Shown piece after piece: positions 1-9,363 of a DNA stretch of 64,000 nt. Location: the NCBI GenBank assembly GCA_943788815.1, contig CALSRS010000001.1, positions 372,001 to 436,000 on the forward strand, in the 5' to 3' direction. Each line of letters opens with the position of its first letter. The first letter of the stretch is position 1. A program made the position numbers and the translations under genes. Origin of the DNA: an uncultured Gammaproteobacteria bacterium. GTDB lineage: Bacteria; Pseudomonadota; Gammaproteobacteria; Eutrophobiales; Eutrophobiaceae. Below the pieces are notes generated by a model. It searched no databases. It saw only the letters and a list, made by a program, of their open reading frames with translations, and was not told where the DNA came from.

Positions 1-2025
1 TCCGACTATGGATTCAGCCATTAACCATTCGGCTGCACGACTGGTAAATAGTCGCATGGCAGTCGCCCGGCTGACAGCTTCTTCTGGCATGACTATGCCA
101 CCTGAACCTGGCAACTGATCATCCGTTGCAATTTTTCGGTTAATAAAGAGATCAAAATCATGGAAATAATCAGATGGGCTCGGTACTGGATGGTCCGCTT
201 CGCCAACCACTTTTACACCTGCTTCCAGCAAGGTCTTGGTAGGTGCAAGAAACTGCAAACCTTCCGGACCATAGCGTTTAACCTGATTAACAGATACTCG
301 AATGTCCTCCGGTTTTAATGGCACATAAAGATTATAATCAACCATCAACTCCATCACATCAGGGACCTTCCCTACCGAACCACCATGGGCAAATCCGATC
401 CGTAGTGCGCGGATATCATCCATAGACATGCGGGCTGCTACCCTGGCCTGTTCAATCCAATCAACGTGTTTCCTGAAGGCATCACTCCCAAATGAATGCA
501 CACTAAATACCCGCCAGCCAGATTCCACTGCGGGGATCAGGGTGTCTTGCAAACGATAAGCCTCGCTATCCCAGCAAAATTCTCGTTGCTTTAACATTTC
601 AGGTCCAGGCAGATCATCACCGAAACAGGCTACCTCACGGTTATCCCCCGCACCACCGTCGGTAATCCCCATAGGCCAAAACCAGGGATTCACTTCTGGT
701 GAGCTCTGATGCGCCCCCAGGTTTCTGACTAATAAATTTTGTGTGGGATATAGAACCGGACTACGTAACATTTCATAGCCGTAGCCAAACCTTACCGGCA
801 GGCGTTTTTCTTTTCGTAACAGATCATAAAATGCCGTCAATGTTCTGCCATCTTCAATACTGGACGCAATCATGGTGGTGCCACCAACAGCATATTTTTC
901 CATGGCACCTTTAATCAATGAATTAAATAACTCACGGGGTTCCCTGGGCGGAAATACAGTCTTCTCCCAGGCACCTGAATCCTGAAAAATACCGCCTACA
1001 AATCCGCGGTCGCCGGAATTTTCCGTGAGTGACATCACATCATTAGCCGCGGTGATATAACCGGGCCAAATTTCAAGAGTCTTTGCCAATGCCAGTTTAT
1101 TCAACAAAATCATGCGATGACTGCAGTGTTGTAAATGGTGTGGATAACGCTCCACCCAGGCACACCCTTCTGCAAGGTGAAATTGATAATCTTCCTCGGC
1201 CTCATGATGGGCGTTTTCACTGAACAGATCCAAAAAGGGATTCTCACCTTGAGCTATACTTTCACCCAACTGTGTTTTTCGTGCCGCATTCCCTGGAATT
1301 GAAATGGCCTGCACCTGGCTCTTTCCATCAGCAGCAACGGTAACCCTGACGGCGACACCTGGCTGTTGTACCGCACTGGGACCAGCCCCTATGCCTAAGG
1401 TTGCCGGGTTATTTGGAAGCACATTTGAAAAATCTTCCATAGTAAGAAAGTTGTTGTAGATCCCCACGGTCAATGCGCCAATGTCTGGATAATCCGTCTC
1501 TTCATTAGGCACCAGTAGGATATGCACCCACTCTCCATTGTTTGGTTTGGTTTTGTCCACGACATCTCGGATGGCATCCAGGGTTGCCTCAGAAGTTGCT
1601 TGTAACAAAACAGCAGTATGGATACCAGGTGCCCATTGATATACCGCTCTTTCATCATCATCACCGGATCTCGCAATGGTGCTTTCGGGATGAACATGGG
1701 TGTCAACAAAGCCTGGGACTACCGTTTTGCCCTGAACATCCATGACCCGAGTCCCTGGACCTGCCAATGAGAGCATTTCATCATTTGATCCCAGCGCAAA
1801 TATCTTGCCATCGCGGATGGCCATGGCCTGAGTAATTGTTCCGGGATCCGCTGAGAGAATTTCGTGGTTGTCCATACTAACGATATTGCCGTTGATAACG
1901 ATAGTATCGACATAGTTCACTAGACGCAGTGGTGCATTTATCATGGCTTCCTGAGAAAAAACCAATAATGAATTTAGTAGAATTGCTATAGACAACGGGT
2001 ATTTGATAAAAATTGATAAGCGCAT
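1..2025 (-). CDS. Secreted amidohydrolase family 3 protein, 3' end cut by the window edge
   Basis: The frame stays open from an ATG at 2025 down to base 1, about 675 codons, and continues past the window. The protein starts with a Sec signal peptide (MRLSIFIKY..., hydrophobic LLNSLLVFS, then QEAM). Next comes the beta-sandwich start of the fold (VDTIVINGNIVSM, AMAIRDGKIFALGS) and the metal motif VVPGFVDTHVHPE. Near the edge it reads AMRLFTSRAAEWLMAESIVG, just before the usual GSI..GKxADL end of YtcJ-like metal-dependent hydrolases. Only the last 60-80 residues should be missing. Such enzymes hydrolyse amide or ester bonds, here probably in the periplasm; the substrate cannot be read from sequence. 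It is divergent from the DUF1028 gene across 235 bases in which I see no other feature. Confidence 0.85.
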   Translation of the reverse strand, partial: MRLSIFIKYPLSIAILLNSLLVFSQEAMINAPLRLVNYVDTIVINGNIVSMDNHEILSADPGTITQAMAIRDGKIFALGSNDEMLSLAGPGTRVMDVQGKTVVPGFVDTHVHPESTIARSGDDDERAVYQWAPGIHTAVLLQATSEATLDAIRDVVDKTKPNNGEWVHILLVPNEETDYPDIGALTVGIYNNFLTMEDFSNVLPNNPATLGIGAGPSAVQQPGVAVRVTVAADGKSQVQAISIPGNAARKTQLGESIAQGENPFLDLFSENAHHEAEEDYQFHLAEGCAWVERYPHHLQHCSHRMILLNKLALAKTLEIWPGYITAANDVMSLTENSGDRGFVGGIFQDSGAWEKTVFPPREPRELFNSLIKGAMEKYAVGGTTMIASSIEDGRTLTAFYDLLRKEKRLPVRFGYGYEMLRSPVLYPTQNLLVRNLGAHQSSPEVNPWFWPMGITDGGAGDNREVACFGDDLPGPEMLKQREFCWDSEAYRLQDTLIPAVESGWRVFSVHSFGSDAFRKHVDWIEQARVAARMSMDDIRALRIGFAHGGSVGKVPDVMELMVDYNLYVPLKPEDIRVSVNQVKRYGPEGLQFLAPTKTLLEAGVKVVGEADHPVPSPSDYFHDFDLFINRKIATDDQLPGSGGIVMPEEAVSRATAMRLFTSRAAEWLMAESIVG

Positions 2026-2260
2026 AACTCCCCCTGGATTTACCGTATTATTTTTACTAATCATACCGATATTTAACGCTTACTTCATAGTAATTACGCA
2101 CGGAAACACAAACGCCTGAATATCTGAGCCAGCTTATCTACTCGTTTGTGGCATCATTTGATATACGGTTGTCATTTATTTCCCCACAAAGACGCAGAAT
2201 CAGCCTATATAATGTCTCAAGATCTTGTTAACCTATCCTTAAGAAATTCAGGAGGTAGGT

Positions 2261-3355
2261 ATGGCGCATTCACGGCTAATTAAAACTGGCATTCACAAAC
2301 TCATTCTCCAAATTACATTTGCAACATATAGCGTTTTATTACTGCATCCCGCATGGGCCCAACAACCAGTGGCTTGGGGAGATGGACCCGAGTTTCATAC
2401 CTTTTCTATCGTCGCTCTGGATCCACAAACAGGAGAAACCGGCGTCGCTGTAACGACACGCGTCCCTTGCGTTGGAAATGCAGTCACCTGGGTTCGCGCT
2501 GGCGTGGGGGCCGTTGCCACACAAGGCAGAACGCGATTGGAATATGGTCATGATCTACTCAATCTCCTGGAAAATGGGATAGACCCACAATCCGCCATGG
2601 ACCAGGTCGTCGCCGCCGATGAGGGTAGTGAGCACCGTCAGGCCGGTGTTATAGATATGAATGGTCAAACGGCTCAGTGGACAGGGAGACAACAATACCG
2701 CGCTGTAGAACAAGGTGATTATGTCGCCATGCGTAGCGGGAAAAATTATGCCACACAGGGAAATGCGCTATTTACCACCGAAGTCGTGGACGCCGTGGCA
2801 GAGGCCTTTGAAAAGAGTGAGGGTCAAAACCGTCATTTGGCTGACCGCTTAATTGAAGCCATCTACGCTGGTCAACAACTGGGGGGAGATTTTCGACATG
2901 GGACCAATCAGTCGGCGGCTGTTTTGGTTGCTGACCCCAGAGTCGGCATGAGTTTTCGCCCTGACCAGATCACGGTGGACATTAGCGTATGTGAAAATGA
3001 ACACCCCGTCCAGGAACTACGGCGTATCTATGACACAATTTCTCAAACATTGGGGTTTCGTGAAATCCGTCAATATAAAGGTAATGATATTTTACAGCTG
3101 AAAGTCATTTTAAATGCCTTGGGGTACTACCGACCAGAAGGCTCAGTTATAATCACAGATCCTACTATGATTATTTATGATGAAGAGATCATTAGTGCAG
3201 TAAATCGTTTTCGACTGGATCAAAAACTTAGCATTGCACAACCAGGTTATGTCGATGCAAAAACTATTGATCTTTTATGGCAAGAACTGGAAAGTGCCAG
3301 CCTGGCTGATCGCGTAAGGGAAGATTTAAAAGCAATCGTTAGGGTAAGACGGTAG
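2261..3355 (+). CDS. Secreted DUF1028 protein with C-terminal peptidoglycan-binding-like domain
   Basis: 364 residues. A signal peptide (about 1-33, ending HPAWAQQ) is followed by a DUF1028 domain (about 45-235) with the family phrases TFSIVALDPQTGE, GVAVTTRVPCVGN and YATQGNAL. DUF1028 proteins have a predicted Ntn-hydrolase fold and usually lie near amidohydrolase or peptidase genes. The C-terminal 100 residues (LQLKVILNALGYY, AVNRFRLDQ, PGYVDAKTIDLLW) resemble a peptidoglycan-binding-1 repeat, a known partner of this domain. The ATG is set by a near-perfect Shine-Dalgarno (AGGAGG, 6 bases upstream). The biochemical role of the family is not established. Confidence 0.85.
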   Translation: MAHSRLIKTGIHKLILQITFATYSVLLLHPAWAQQPVAWGDGPEFHTFSIVALDPQTGETGVAVTTRVPCVGNAVTWVRAGVGAVATQGRTRLEYGHDLLNLLENGIDPQSAMDQVVAADEGSEHRQAGVIDMNGQTAQWTGRQQYRAVEQGDYVAMRSGKNYATQGNALFTTEVVDAVAEAFEKSEGQNRHLADRLIEAIYAGQQLGGDFRHGTNQSAAVLVADPRVGMSFRPDQITVDISVCENEHPVQELRRIYDTISQTLGFREIRQYKGNDILQLKVILNALGYYRPEGSVIITDPTMIIYDEEIISAVNRFRLDQKLSIAQPGYVDAKTIDLLWQELESASLADRVREDLKAIVRVRR

Positions 3356-3370
3356 ACATATTTTCCTCAT

Positions 3371-3396
3371 CATCCCGGTCTAGAGCCGGCATGACG
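3371..3396. repeat. Worn hairpin of the CGTCAT...CCGG palindrome family
   Basis: A CCGG/CCGG stem sits inside CATCCCGG...CCGGCATGACGA. This is the same design as the palindromes at 13362-13398 and 58155-58193. It lies between convergent genes and could help end transcription, but has no U-tract. Confidence 0.45.
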
Positions 3397-3504
3397 AGAG
3401 CTGGTGTAACTTGTGACTATATTTATCAGTAGGATTTCGAGTTGCTTTCATATCTAATAATGATGAACTTTAGACACCTCATCCCTCACACCTCACAATC
3501 TTTA

Positions 3505-3879
3505 TTAATATCCCTTCAAAAAATCTGCCAGTTGCGGTGGTTGCCAACCTTCTGGTTTCAGGACCTTACCGTCCTCACGTTTAATCACCTTACCCGTTTC
3601 ATCATCAATCTTGGCAAGGTTAGTACGCAGGACTTCCTTCCAGGCGCCTTCTGCATCAGCGCCCATGGAATGTAATGCACCGATAGTCACTACCATAATA
3701 TCGATTAACGCATCGAGTTGCTCTACCCTGTCTTTATTTTCAATAGCCTCATGCAATTCATCTACTTCCTCAGCAATTAAATCTCGATACATCGCATATT
3801 GTTCTTCATTAATAGAATCACCGATAGTTTGATCGCAGGCAGCCATAAATTTAGCCTGGTCGGAAAAAGGGTTGGTCAT
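3505..3879 (-). CDS. MazG/HisE-like NTP pyrophosphohydrolase domain protein
   Basis: 124 residues, all one alpha-helical PRA-PH/MazG-type domain. The acidic helix IAEEVDELHEAIENKDRVEQ followed by LDALIDIMVVTIGAL carries the EExxE...D metal-binding pattern of all-alpha NTP pyrophosphatases. The C-terminus (AKIDDETGKVIKREDGKVLKPEGW) is the conserved tail of the stand-alone bacterial branch. It probably hydrolyses (d)NTPs or a related nucleotide in the cytosol. A GTG lies one codon upstream, but the ATG at 3879 has GGAGG 8 bases before it. It is convergent with the DUF1028 gene. Confidence 0.82.
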   Translation of the reverse strand: MTNPFSDQAKFMAACDQTIGDSINEEQYAMYRDLIAEEVDELHEAIENKDRVEQLDALIDIMVVTIGALHSMGADAEGAWKEVLRTNLAKIDDETGKVIKREDGKVLKPEGWQPPQLADFLKGY

Positions 3880-3948
3880 CACGCCTCCATTGGTACTTTT
3901 AAGTAGAAAAGGTTAAATTATCATAAATATATCATGTAGGGGAAAGAC

Positions 3949-4341
3949 ATGAATAAATTCGTATTATTACTGGCGCTTAGCTTAAGCAGTGTTAATTCTT
4001 TTGGGCAATCAAACCAGGTACATAGTTTTTATAGCGGTTTTGCCTTGCTTCGTGACTGTGGGGCATATGTCCTGGCAAGAAAGCGTCAAGCCAGTGAGCA
4101 AGAAATTGATGCTGCAACGATTTGTGCAGGTTATGTCATGGGTGTTGGTGATGCCCACGATGAATTACTCACAGCTAATCAAACTCCCCTTTGGTGTGCG
4201 CCCCTGAATGTAACTGTGGGTCAAATGGTAAACCCCGTCCACCGATATATAGTCGCCAATCCTGAACAAGTCCACCTTTCTGCATTTAAACTCATTCAAC
4301 TGGCCTTACAGGATAACTTTCCTTGTGATCAATCAGAGTAA
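3949..4341 (+). CDS. Secreted Rap1a/Tai-type domain protein
   Basis: 130 residues with a signal peptide (LLLALSLSSVNSFG). The mature part follows the Rap1a pattern: FYSGFALLRDC, ATICAGYVMGVGDAH, LWCAPLNVTVGQMVNPVHRYI and a closing DNFPC. The Cys residues match the disulfide pattern of type VI secretion immunity proteins of the Rap1a/Tai fold. No effector or type VI gene is nearby, and many genomes carry lone copies of this domain, so an immunity role should not be assumed. It lies 8 bases upstream of the alpha-hydroxyacid oxidase gene and is probably cotranscribed with it. Confidence 0.75.
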   Translation: MNKFVLLLALSLSSVNSFGQSNQVHSFYSGFALLRDCGAYVLARKRQASEQEIDAATICAGYVMGVGDAHDELLTANQTPLWCAPLNVTVGQMVNPVHRYIVANPEQVHLSAFKLIQLALQDNFPCDQSE

Positions 4342-4349
4342 GAAATCTT

Positions 4350-5552
4350 ATGAGCAAATCTTTTCAACTCACAAACCGGCGAGCTTTTCTTAGATACCTT
4401 GCGGCAAGCCCCGCCATACTCGGCGCCAATAAAATAATGGGGCAACCTGCATTTGATATCTTTGACCCGTACGCACCCCAGCTAATTACTCGTGCACAAG
4501 ATGCCATTAATGTATTTGATTTCCATGAAGCAGCTAAACAATCATATATGCCAGGACATTACACCTATATGTCTATGGGAACTGATGGTGGCGGCACCTT
4601 ACGTGCCAACCGTGAAGGTTTCAAAAAATATCAATTACGCATGCGAAGATTAATTAATACCCGTTTGCTTGATACCTCAATTGAACTCTTTGGACGACAC
4701 TACCCAACACCAATCATCATTGCACCCTGCGGACATCAAAGGGCATTTCATGCTGAAGCTGAAATCCCTGTTGCGCGTGCTGCACAAAGCCGTGAGACAG
4801 AAATGATACTTTCCACAGTCACATCCCTTGCTGTAGAAGACGTCAATGCCGCCAGGGGACAGCCCGTGTGGTACCAGCTATACGTGGATGAGGAATGGGA
4901 AACCACAAGAGGAATCGTAAAACGTGTGGAAGCAGCCGGTTGCCCCGTGATGGCCATAACTGTGGACCTGCCCATTAGTAATCGTGAAGCTGATATGCGT
5001 CACCACCGTGCAGATAATCCCAGTTGCCAGGGTTGTCATGCACCAGATTCCGGTGTCATACCGCCCAAACCCATGTATACGGGATTGGTCAGGACCTTTT
5101 CTGATCGGTCATTTCTGGACTGGGACTATGTCGATCGCATACGAGACATTACCGACATGAAAATCGTCATAAAAGGGATAGTAACTGCAAGGGACGCAGA
5201 ACTGGCAATAGAACATGGTGTTGATGGGGTGATAGTGTCTAACCACGGTGGTCGTGCAGAAGATAGCGGGCGTAGCACCATAGAATCCCTACCAGAAGTC
5301 GTCGATGCCATTAATGGCCGAGTCCCCGTCATTATCGATAGTGGATTTCGTCGAGGCACAGATATCTTCAAGGCATTGGTCCTGGGAGCCGATGCCATAG
5401 CCATAGGCCGACCTTATTTATGGGGCCTGGGCAGTTTTGGACAAGAAGGTGTAGAGACCGTGCTGGACATCCTCAAACGTGAATTGGAAATTACTATGAA
5501 GCAGGCCGGCACAATCAATATCGATGAAATTAATCAAGGTTATATTGCGTAA
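4350..5552 (+). CDS. Tat-exported FMN-dependent alpha-hydroxyacid oxidase/dehydrogenase
   Basis: 400 residues. The N-terminus has a twin-arginine signal (TNRRAFLRYLAASPAILG). The rest is a full FMN TIM barrel of the lactate/glycolate/mandelate family: IIIAPCGHQRAFHAEAEIPV, VWYQLYVDEEW, MAITVDLPISNRE, VIKGIVTARDAELAIEHGVDG, SNHGGR with catalytic His299, IIDSGFRRGTDIFKAL and ADAIAIGRPYLWGL. Members oxidise 2-hydroxyacids to 2-oxoacids. Most are cytoplasmic or bound to the inner face of the membrane, so a Tat signal implies a folded, flavin-loaded periplasmic enzyme. The substrate is unknown. The short insert CQGCHAPDSG holds two Cys. Confidence 0.88.
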   Translation: MSKSFQLTNRRAFLRYLAASPAILGANKIMGQPAFDIFDPYAPQLITRAQDAINVFDFHEAAKQSYMPGHYTYMSMGTDGGGTLRANREGFKKYQLRMRRLINTRLLDTSIELFGRHYPTPIIIAPCGHQRAFHAEAEIPVARAAQSRETEMILSTVTSLAVEDVNAARGQPVWYQLYVDEEWETTRGIVKRVEAAGCPVMAITVDLPISNREADMRHHRADNPSCQGCHAPDSGVIPPKPMYTGLVRTFSDRSFLDWDYVDRIRDITDMKIVIKGIVTARDAELAIEHGVDGVIVSNHGGRAEDSGRSTIESLPEVVDAINGRVPVIIDSGFRRGTDIFKALVLGADAIAIGRPYLWGLGSFGQEGVETVLDILKRELEITMKQAGTINIDEINQGYIA

Positions 5553-5594
5553 AATCAGCAAGGAAGAAATTATACCCGCTACGAATATCTGTCC

Positions 5595-5987
5595 ATGAAT
5601 ACCATGAATAGTGAAAAGACCACATTCATCAGAGCAACGCTAAATAATGCTCTTGAGAATATCAAACAAACTGGCATCCCGATTAACAGACTTTCCCAGG
5701 TGAAGACCACCTACTCCAATGGCGCTATAAACTATGACATTGGTAGTGTAAAAGAAGAAATCCAGCTTTATGTCATCGCCAGTAATCCTGGCATTGCCCT
5801 GGATGATAATGAAATTCAAAAAAAACAGGACATCCTTGTGCAATATGCAAAAATGATCGCACTTTGTTTGGCTTATCTGCCACTTTATGGCAAAGGTTCA
5901 AAACAAGAACAACTATTTGCAAATGAATGGCGTCGTCTGGAACGTGAAATCACACTACAAGAATTAAAACAAATGCAAGCATACTAA
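5595..5987 (+). CDS. Uncharacterised 130-residue protein
   Basis: I do not recognise a family. The protein is soluble and mixed alpha/beta, with no signal peptide. A hydrophobic helix (YAKMIALCLAYLPLY) is followed by a charged C-terminal helix (WRRLEREITLQELKQMQ). The start at ATG 5595 has a second in-frame ATG three codons later; either could serve. The gene follows the oxidase by 42 bases and precedes the lipoprotein gene by 2 bases, so it is likely part of the same transcript. Confidence 0.6.
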   Translation: MNTMNSEKTTFIRATLNNALENIKQTGIPINRLSQVKTTYSNGAINYDIGSVKEEIQLYVIASNPGIALDDNEIQKKQDILVQYAKMIALCLAYLPLYGKGSKQEQLFANEWRRLEREITLQELKQMQAY

Positions 5988-5989
5988 AC

Positions 5990-6418
5990 ATGACTAACAA
6001 TCTCTTCTTATTATTAAAACACATTCACACAATTGTACTTTGTTTACTCTTTCTTCATGGATGCGGCCAGGACAATCCTTCTGAGGATATACATACTCTG
6101 CTAATCAATACCTCAGACAGGATGAATGTAAATCTGCCAGACATGGTAAACCAGGATATGTTGTTATTAGATACTGCCTATAAGGATATGGAATTTTCCT
6201 ATTTTGTATCTGTATTAAACTATTCTATTGATGATGTGGATATTGATGCCTTTCACGAATTCATGCGACCTAATTTGATTAATGATATATGCACTTCAGA
6301 GCGACACCAGAAGTTCATCAGCAAAGGTGTCAGCATCCGCTATGTCTATTCTGATGAAAAACAACAAGAATTTACCACAATGATTATTCATCCCGCAGAT
6401 TGTAAGCTGGCTAACTAA
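5990..6418 (+). CDS. Small putative lipoprotein
   Basis: 142 residues. The N-terminus carries a lipoprotein signal: hydrophobic TIVLCLLF followed by LHGC, a usable lipobox, with Gln-Asp after the Cys. The Asp at +3 does not fix the destination. The rest is acidic with no family I recognise. It begins 2 bases after the stop of the preceding gene, so the two are probably translationally linked and may work together. Confidence 0.6.
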   Translation: MTNNLFLLLKHIHTIVLCLLFLHGCGQDNPSEDIHTLLINTSDRMNVNLPDMVNQDMLLLDTAYKDMEFSYFVSVLNYSIDDVDIDAFHEFMRPNLINDICTSERHQKFISKGVSIRYVYSDEKQQEFTTMIIHPADCKLAN

Positions 6419-6585
6419 TTTCTATTCATTGTAAACACAGGTATTAATGCCCACTTCCCAAGCACTGATTTTTATTATCTTTATATGAAATAGCATATTA
6501 TTTTTTTATTGCTGTACTTCGTATGATATCGTCCTTTTTTAAATCAAAATTTGAGTATTCATGATAGCTATCTTGAGAGGTAAGC

Positions 6586-8442
6586 ATGAGACATTTTATA
6601 CGATTTAATGCATTAATCGTCGCTGCCATATTTATTTCGCTCGGCAGTAATCTGATTCTGGCGCAATCACCTCAGAAAGCAGAAAATTCAGACGGCCGTC
6701 TAATTATTCAAGGTGGGACCATCATTGATGTCAGGTCTGGAGCGCTATTACCCAACACGGCGATCGTCATGGAAAACGATAGAATCACAGCAATATCTAA
6801 GGAGCCTGTCGAAATCAGCAATAATGATCAATTACTGGACGTAACAGGTCAGTACATCCTGCCCGGCCTCATTGATGCCCACGTCCATTATGAAGATTTT
6901 GCACCCGAGCTTTTTCTTAATCATGGCGTAACAACTGTACTGGACCTTGGCAATGATTTTGAATGGATAAAGGCAACATCAGAAGCTATCCGCGATGGCT
7001 GGATCCCAGGTCCTCGCCTTTATTACTCAACACCGCATTTTGATGCCTCGCCTCCCGAAGGTAGTCCATTGCTATTACAACGGGGACACAAGCACTTCGT
7101 TGATTCTGTAGGTGAAGCTCGTAAGGCGATGACGGAATACCTCGCTCAAGGTATATCCGCAGTGAAGATATATGAAAAACTAACCCCCGATGTCCTTGGT
7201 ACCATTACCGAGATGGCCGAACGCGCGAATATCCCCGTCATTGGACATTATCTGGACGCCGAAACAACTATAGCCACGGGCGGTACCGGTATTGAACATT
7301 TGTACGCGATTGCCCGGAATGCACAGGACATTGAAACCGCACAGTTAATCCGAGAACTCTCTGACCAGCGTCCCGGTAGCCTGGGTCTTGGAATCGTAGC
7401 ATCAATAGACTGGAACAGGATCCCCAGCGTGATCGACCAACTGATAGAAAATAATATCTATCTTAATCCCACGTTGATGATTTACCGCTCTGTGCCTTAT
7501 TTCAAAGAGAAAGGATTTCACTACGAAGATTTTGAATTACTTATAAACGACTGGCGACTCCGGTATATACCGTTACAGTTTAGAGTACATATTCTAAAAG
7601 AATACCAGGAACAAGGAAGTTGGCATTGGAATGATCTTAATCAGGAAGAACAACGATGGGCCATCCGTCAGTTTGAAAATGCCCAACGCATTACCCGGAT
7701 GTATGCAGAACGTGGCGGCAAAATCTATGCAGGTCCGGACTGTGCCGCAGCCTGCACCTTTGGTCTGGGATTACATCAGGAAATGGAAATACTGGTCGAT
7801 AGCGGTTTAAGCCCCTTACAGGCACTGCAATCGGCCACAATAATCTCTGCAGAAGTGATGCACATGGAAGAAAGTATCGGAACAGTTGAAGAAGGTCAGT
7901 ATGCAGACCTGGTAATCATAAACGGTAATCCACTAAATAATATCCGCAACACTCGAAACATCGCTCATGTCATCTCTAAGGGAAAAGTACTTGACGGTAA
8001 ATATCATCCCGAGTTCAATAGTCTACTGCCCAAGCCTGAACCTGAAACCAGTGGTCATTTTTTCCCGTCACCACGTATCACCTGGATATCACCAGAGGCC
8101 CTGACCACGGAATCCGATTCCGCACGACTGACCATAAGTGGTAGCGGATTTATACCCTATTCATTGATTAACTTTGGAGGATATAAGCTGGAAACTGAAT
8201 ATTTAGGCGCAACTCAACTTGAAGCCAATGTTCCGGCTTCTCTATTGCAACGGGGAACACACGAGATAACGGTAGAAAACCCGGATTTTGCGTTTGGAAC
8301 AACTGATGACGCAGAAGCGGAAGACCTTTTTCACCTGGGTGTGCGCCCAAGGATCTCAAATGCATTTTTGATCATCGTCAAGCCACCTGGCGCGCCTATC
8401 TCCGTGCATCCAAACCAGAAGGCATACATCGAACAGGAATAG
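6586..8442 (+). CDS. Secreted metal-dependent amidohydrolase with C-terminal IPT/TIG-like domain
   Basis: 618 residues with a signal peptide (about 1-27). The imidazolonepropionase/prolidase-like amidohydrolase core covers about 38-480: GGTIIDVRSGALLPNTAIV, GLIDAHVHYE (His99 and His101), the likely carbamylated Lys in SAVKIYEKL, His in VIGHYLDAE and GIEHLYA, and Asp in YAGPDCAA. The usual close IGTVEEGQYADLVIINGNPL follows. About residues 495-575 (PRITWISPEAL...RLTISGSGFIP...EITVENPDF) read as one IPT/TIG immunoglobulin-like domain, an uncommon addition. GAGAGGTAAGC sits before the ATG. It probably acts on peptides or cyclic amides outside the cytoplasm; substrate unknown. Confidence 0.85.
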   Translation: MRHFIRFNALIVAAIFISLGSNLILAQSPQKAENSDGRLIIQGGTIIDVRSGALLPNTAIVMENDRITAISKEPVEISNNDQLLDVTGQYILPGLIDAHVHYEDFAPELFLNHGVTTVLDLGNDFEWIKATSEAIRDGWIPGPRLYYSTPHFDASPPEGSPLLLQRGHKHFVDSVGEARKAMTEYLAQGISAVKIYEKLTPDVLGTITEMAERANIPVIGHYLDAETTIATGGTGIEHLYAIARNAQDIETAQLIRELSDQRPGSLGLGIVASIDWNRIPSVIDQLIENNIYLNPTLMIYRSVPYFKEKGFHYEDFELLINDWRLRYIPLQFRVHILKEYQEQGSWHWNDLNQEEQRWAIRQFENAQRITRMYAERGGKIYAGPDCAAACTFGLGLHQEMEILVDSGLSPLQALQSATIISAEVMHMEESIGTVEEGQYADLVIINGNPLNNIRNTRNIAHVISKGKVLDGKYHPEFNSLLPKPEPETSGHFFPSPRITWISPEALTTESDSARLTISGSGFIPYSLINFGGYKLETEYLGATQLEANVPASLLQRGTHEITVENPDFAFGTTDDAEAEDLFHLGVRPRISNAFLIIVKPPGAPISVHPNQKAYIEQE

Positions 8443-8463
8443 TTACGCACAGGTTTATCGCTC

Positions 8464-8733
8464 TTAAAAATTGAAGTCCTTGTCTATTTCACCTGGGCCA
8501 AGATCTGACTTTCTAGCACGCTCAATCGCTTTTACAAGCTCAGCATGCTCTACCGAGCCTTCACCAGAATGTAAATAAAGATCAGCTTTATGTAAAACAT
8601 CTTCATAAAATTTCATTCTATAGTTCAAGTTAAGTAAGGTCTTGGAAATATAATAAATATCTTCACCCTGCTCTCTTAACAATGCTGCATGGTCTATCGC
8701 TGTTTTAAATTGCTCTTGTGTTGGTTTCCCCAT
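8464..8733 (-). CDS. Small uncharacterised protein downstream of trxC
   Basis: 89 residues, mostly helical and highly charged (FKTAIDHAALLREQGEDIYYISKTLLNL, then YEDVLHKADLYLHSGEGS). The final segment EIDKDFNF is acidic. It looks like a small conserved cytosolic gammaproteobacterial protein without a named function. It starts 14 bases after the stop of the thioredoxin gene on the same strand, so the two are likely cotranscribed. Confidence 0.65.
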   Translation of the reverse strand: MGKPTQEQFKTAIDHAALLREQGEDIYYISKTLLNLNYRMKFYEDVLHKADLYLHSGEGSVEHAELVKAIERARKSDLGPGEIDKDFNF

Positions 8734-8747
8734 TTAATCACCTCATC

Positions 8748-9182
8748 TTAAATTGCACCTTTTGACCACCTGACAATGTCTGCTGCGTTCATCGCGCCTG
8801 ACTGCCGTGCCACCTCATCACCGCCCTTGAACATCATCAGTGTAGGGATACTTCTGATCCCAAAACGCACACCAAGAGACTGTTCGGACTCAGTATCAAC
8901 TTTGGCTAACCTGACATTAGGTTCCAGTTCAGCTGCAGCGCTGGCAAACTGCGGCGCCATCATCTTGCAGGGACCACACCACTCCGCCCAGAAATCCACC
9001 AGCACGGGTATATCATTTCGTAAAATATGCTTATCGAAACTAAGCGCATCCATCGCTACAGGTTGCCCGGTAAATATCTGTTCGCGGCAGCTACCGCATT
9101 TCGGTTTTGCGTGCATGCGTTCCATAGGGATACGGTTTACGGCATTACAGTGTGGGCAAACGATGTGTAGAGATTCATTCAT
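8748..9182 (-). CDS. trxC: Thioredoxin 2 (TrxC)
   Basis: 144 residues. An N-terminal zinc ribbon (CPHC at 9-12, CGSC at 29-32) precedes a thioredoxin fold with active site WCGPC (Cys69 and Cys72) and the cis-Pro loop IRSIPTLMMF. This arrangement and length define thioredoxin 2, a cytosolic disulfide reductase that is zinc-bound and often induced by oxidative stress. I see no clear OxyR site upstream. The gene leads a two-gene unit with the 89-residue protein. Confidence 0.95.
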   Translation of the reverse strand: MNESLHIVCPHCNAVNRIPMERMHAKPKCGSCREQIFTGQPVAMDALSFDKHILRNDIPVLVDFWAEWCGPCKMMAPQFASAAAELEPNVRLAKVDTESEQSLGVRFGIRSIPTLMMFKGGDEVARQSGAMNAADIVRWSKGAI

Positions 9183-9363
9183 AATGACACCTGAAAATTT
9201 ATTCTTTCAATTGTAACTATTAAATATGGGCACACAGTGAAAAAACAAGTCTTTACCCATTACTGGGAAAGACACGCCACGTTTCCAGGATTCCATGTAC
9301 AATCCAGATCACTGAATACTGGTCACTAATTAAACAAGATATCCAGTCGAGCTCTGTTAATTT

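Noticed and set aside
3949-4341. Type VI secretion immunity gene
   Set aside because: The fold matches Rap1a, but there is no effector or secretion gene in the window.
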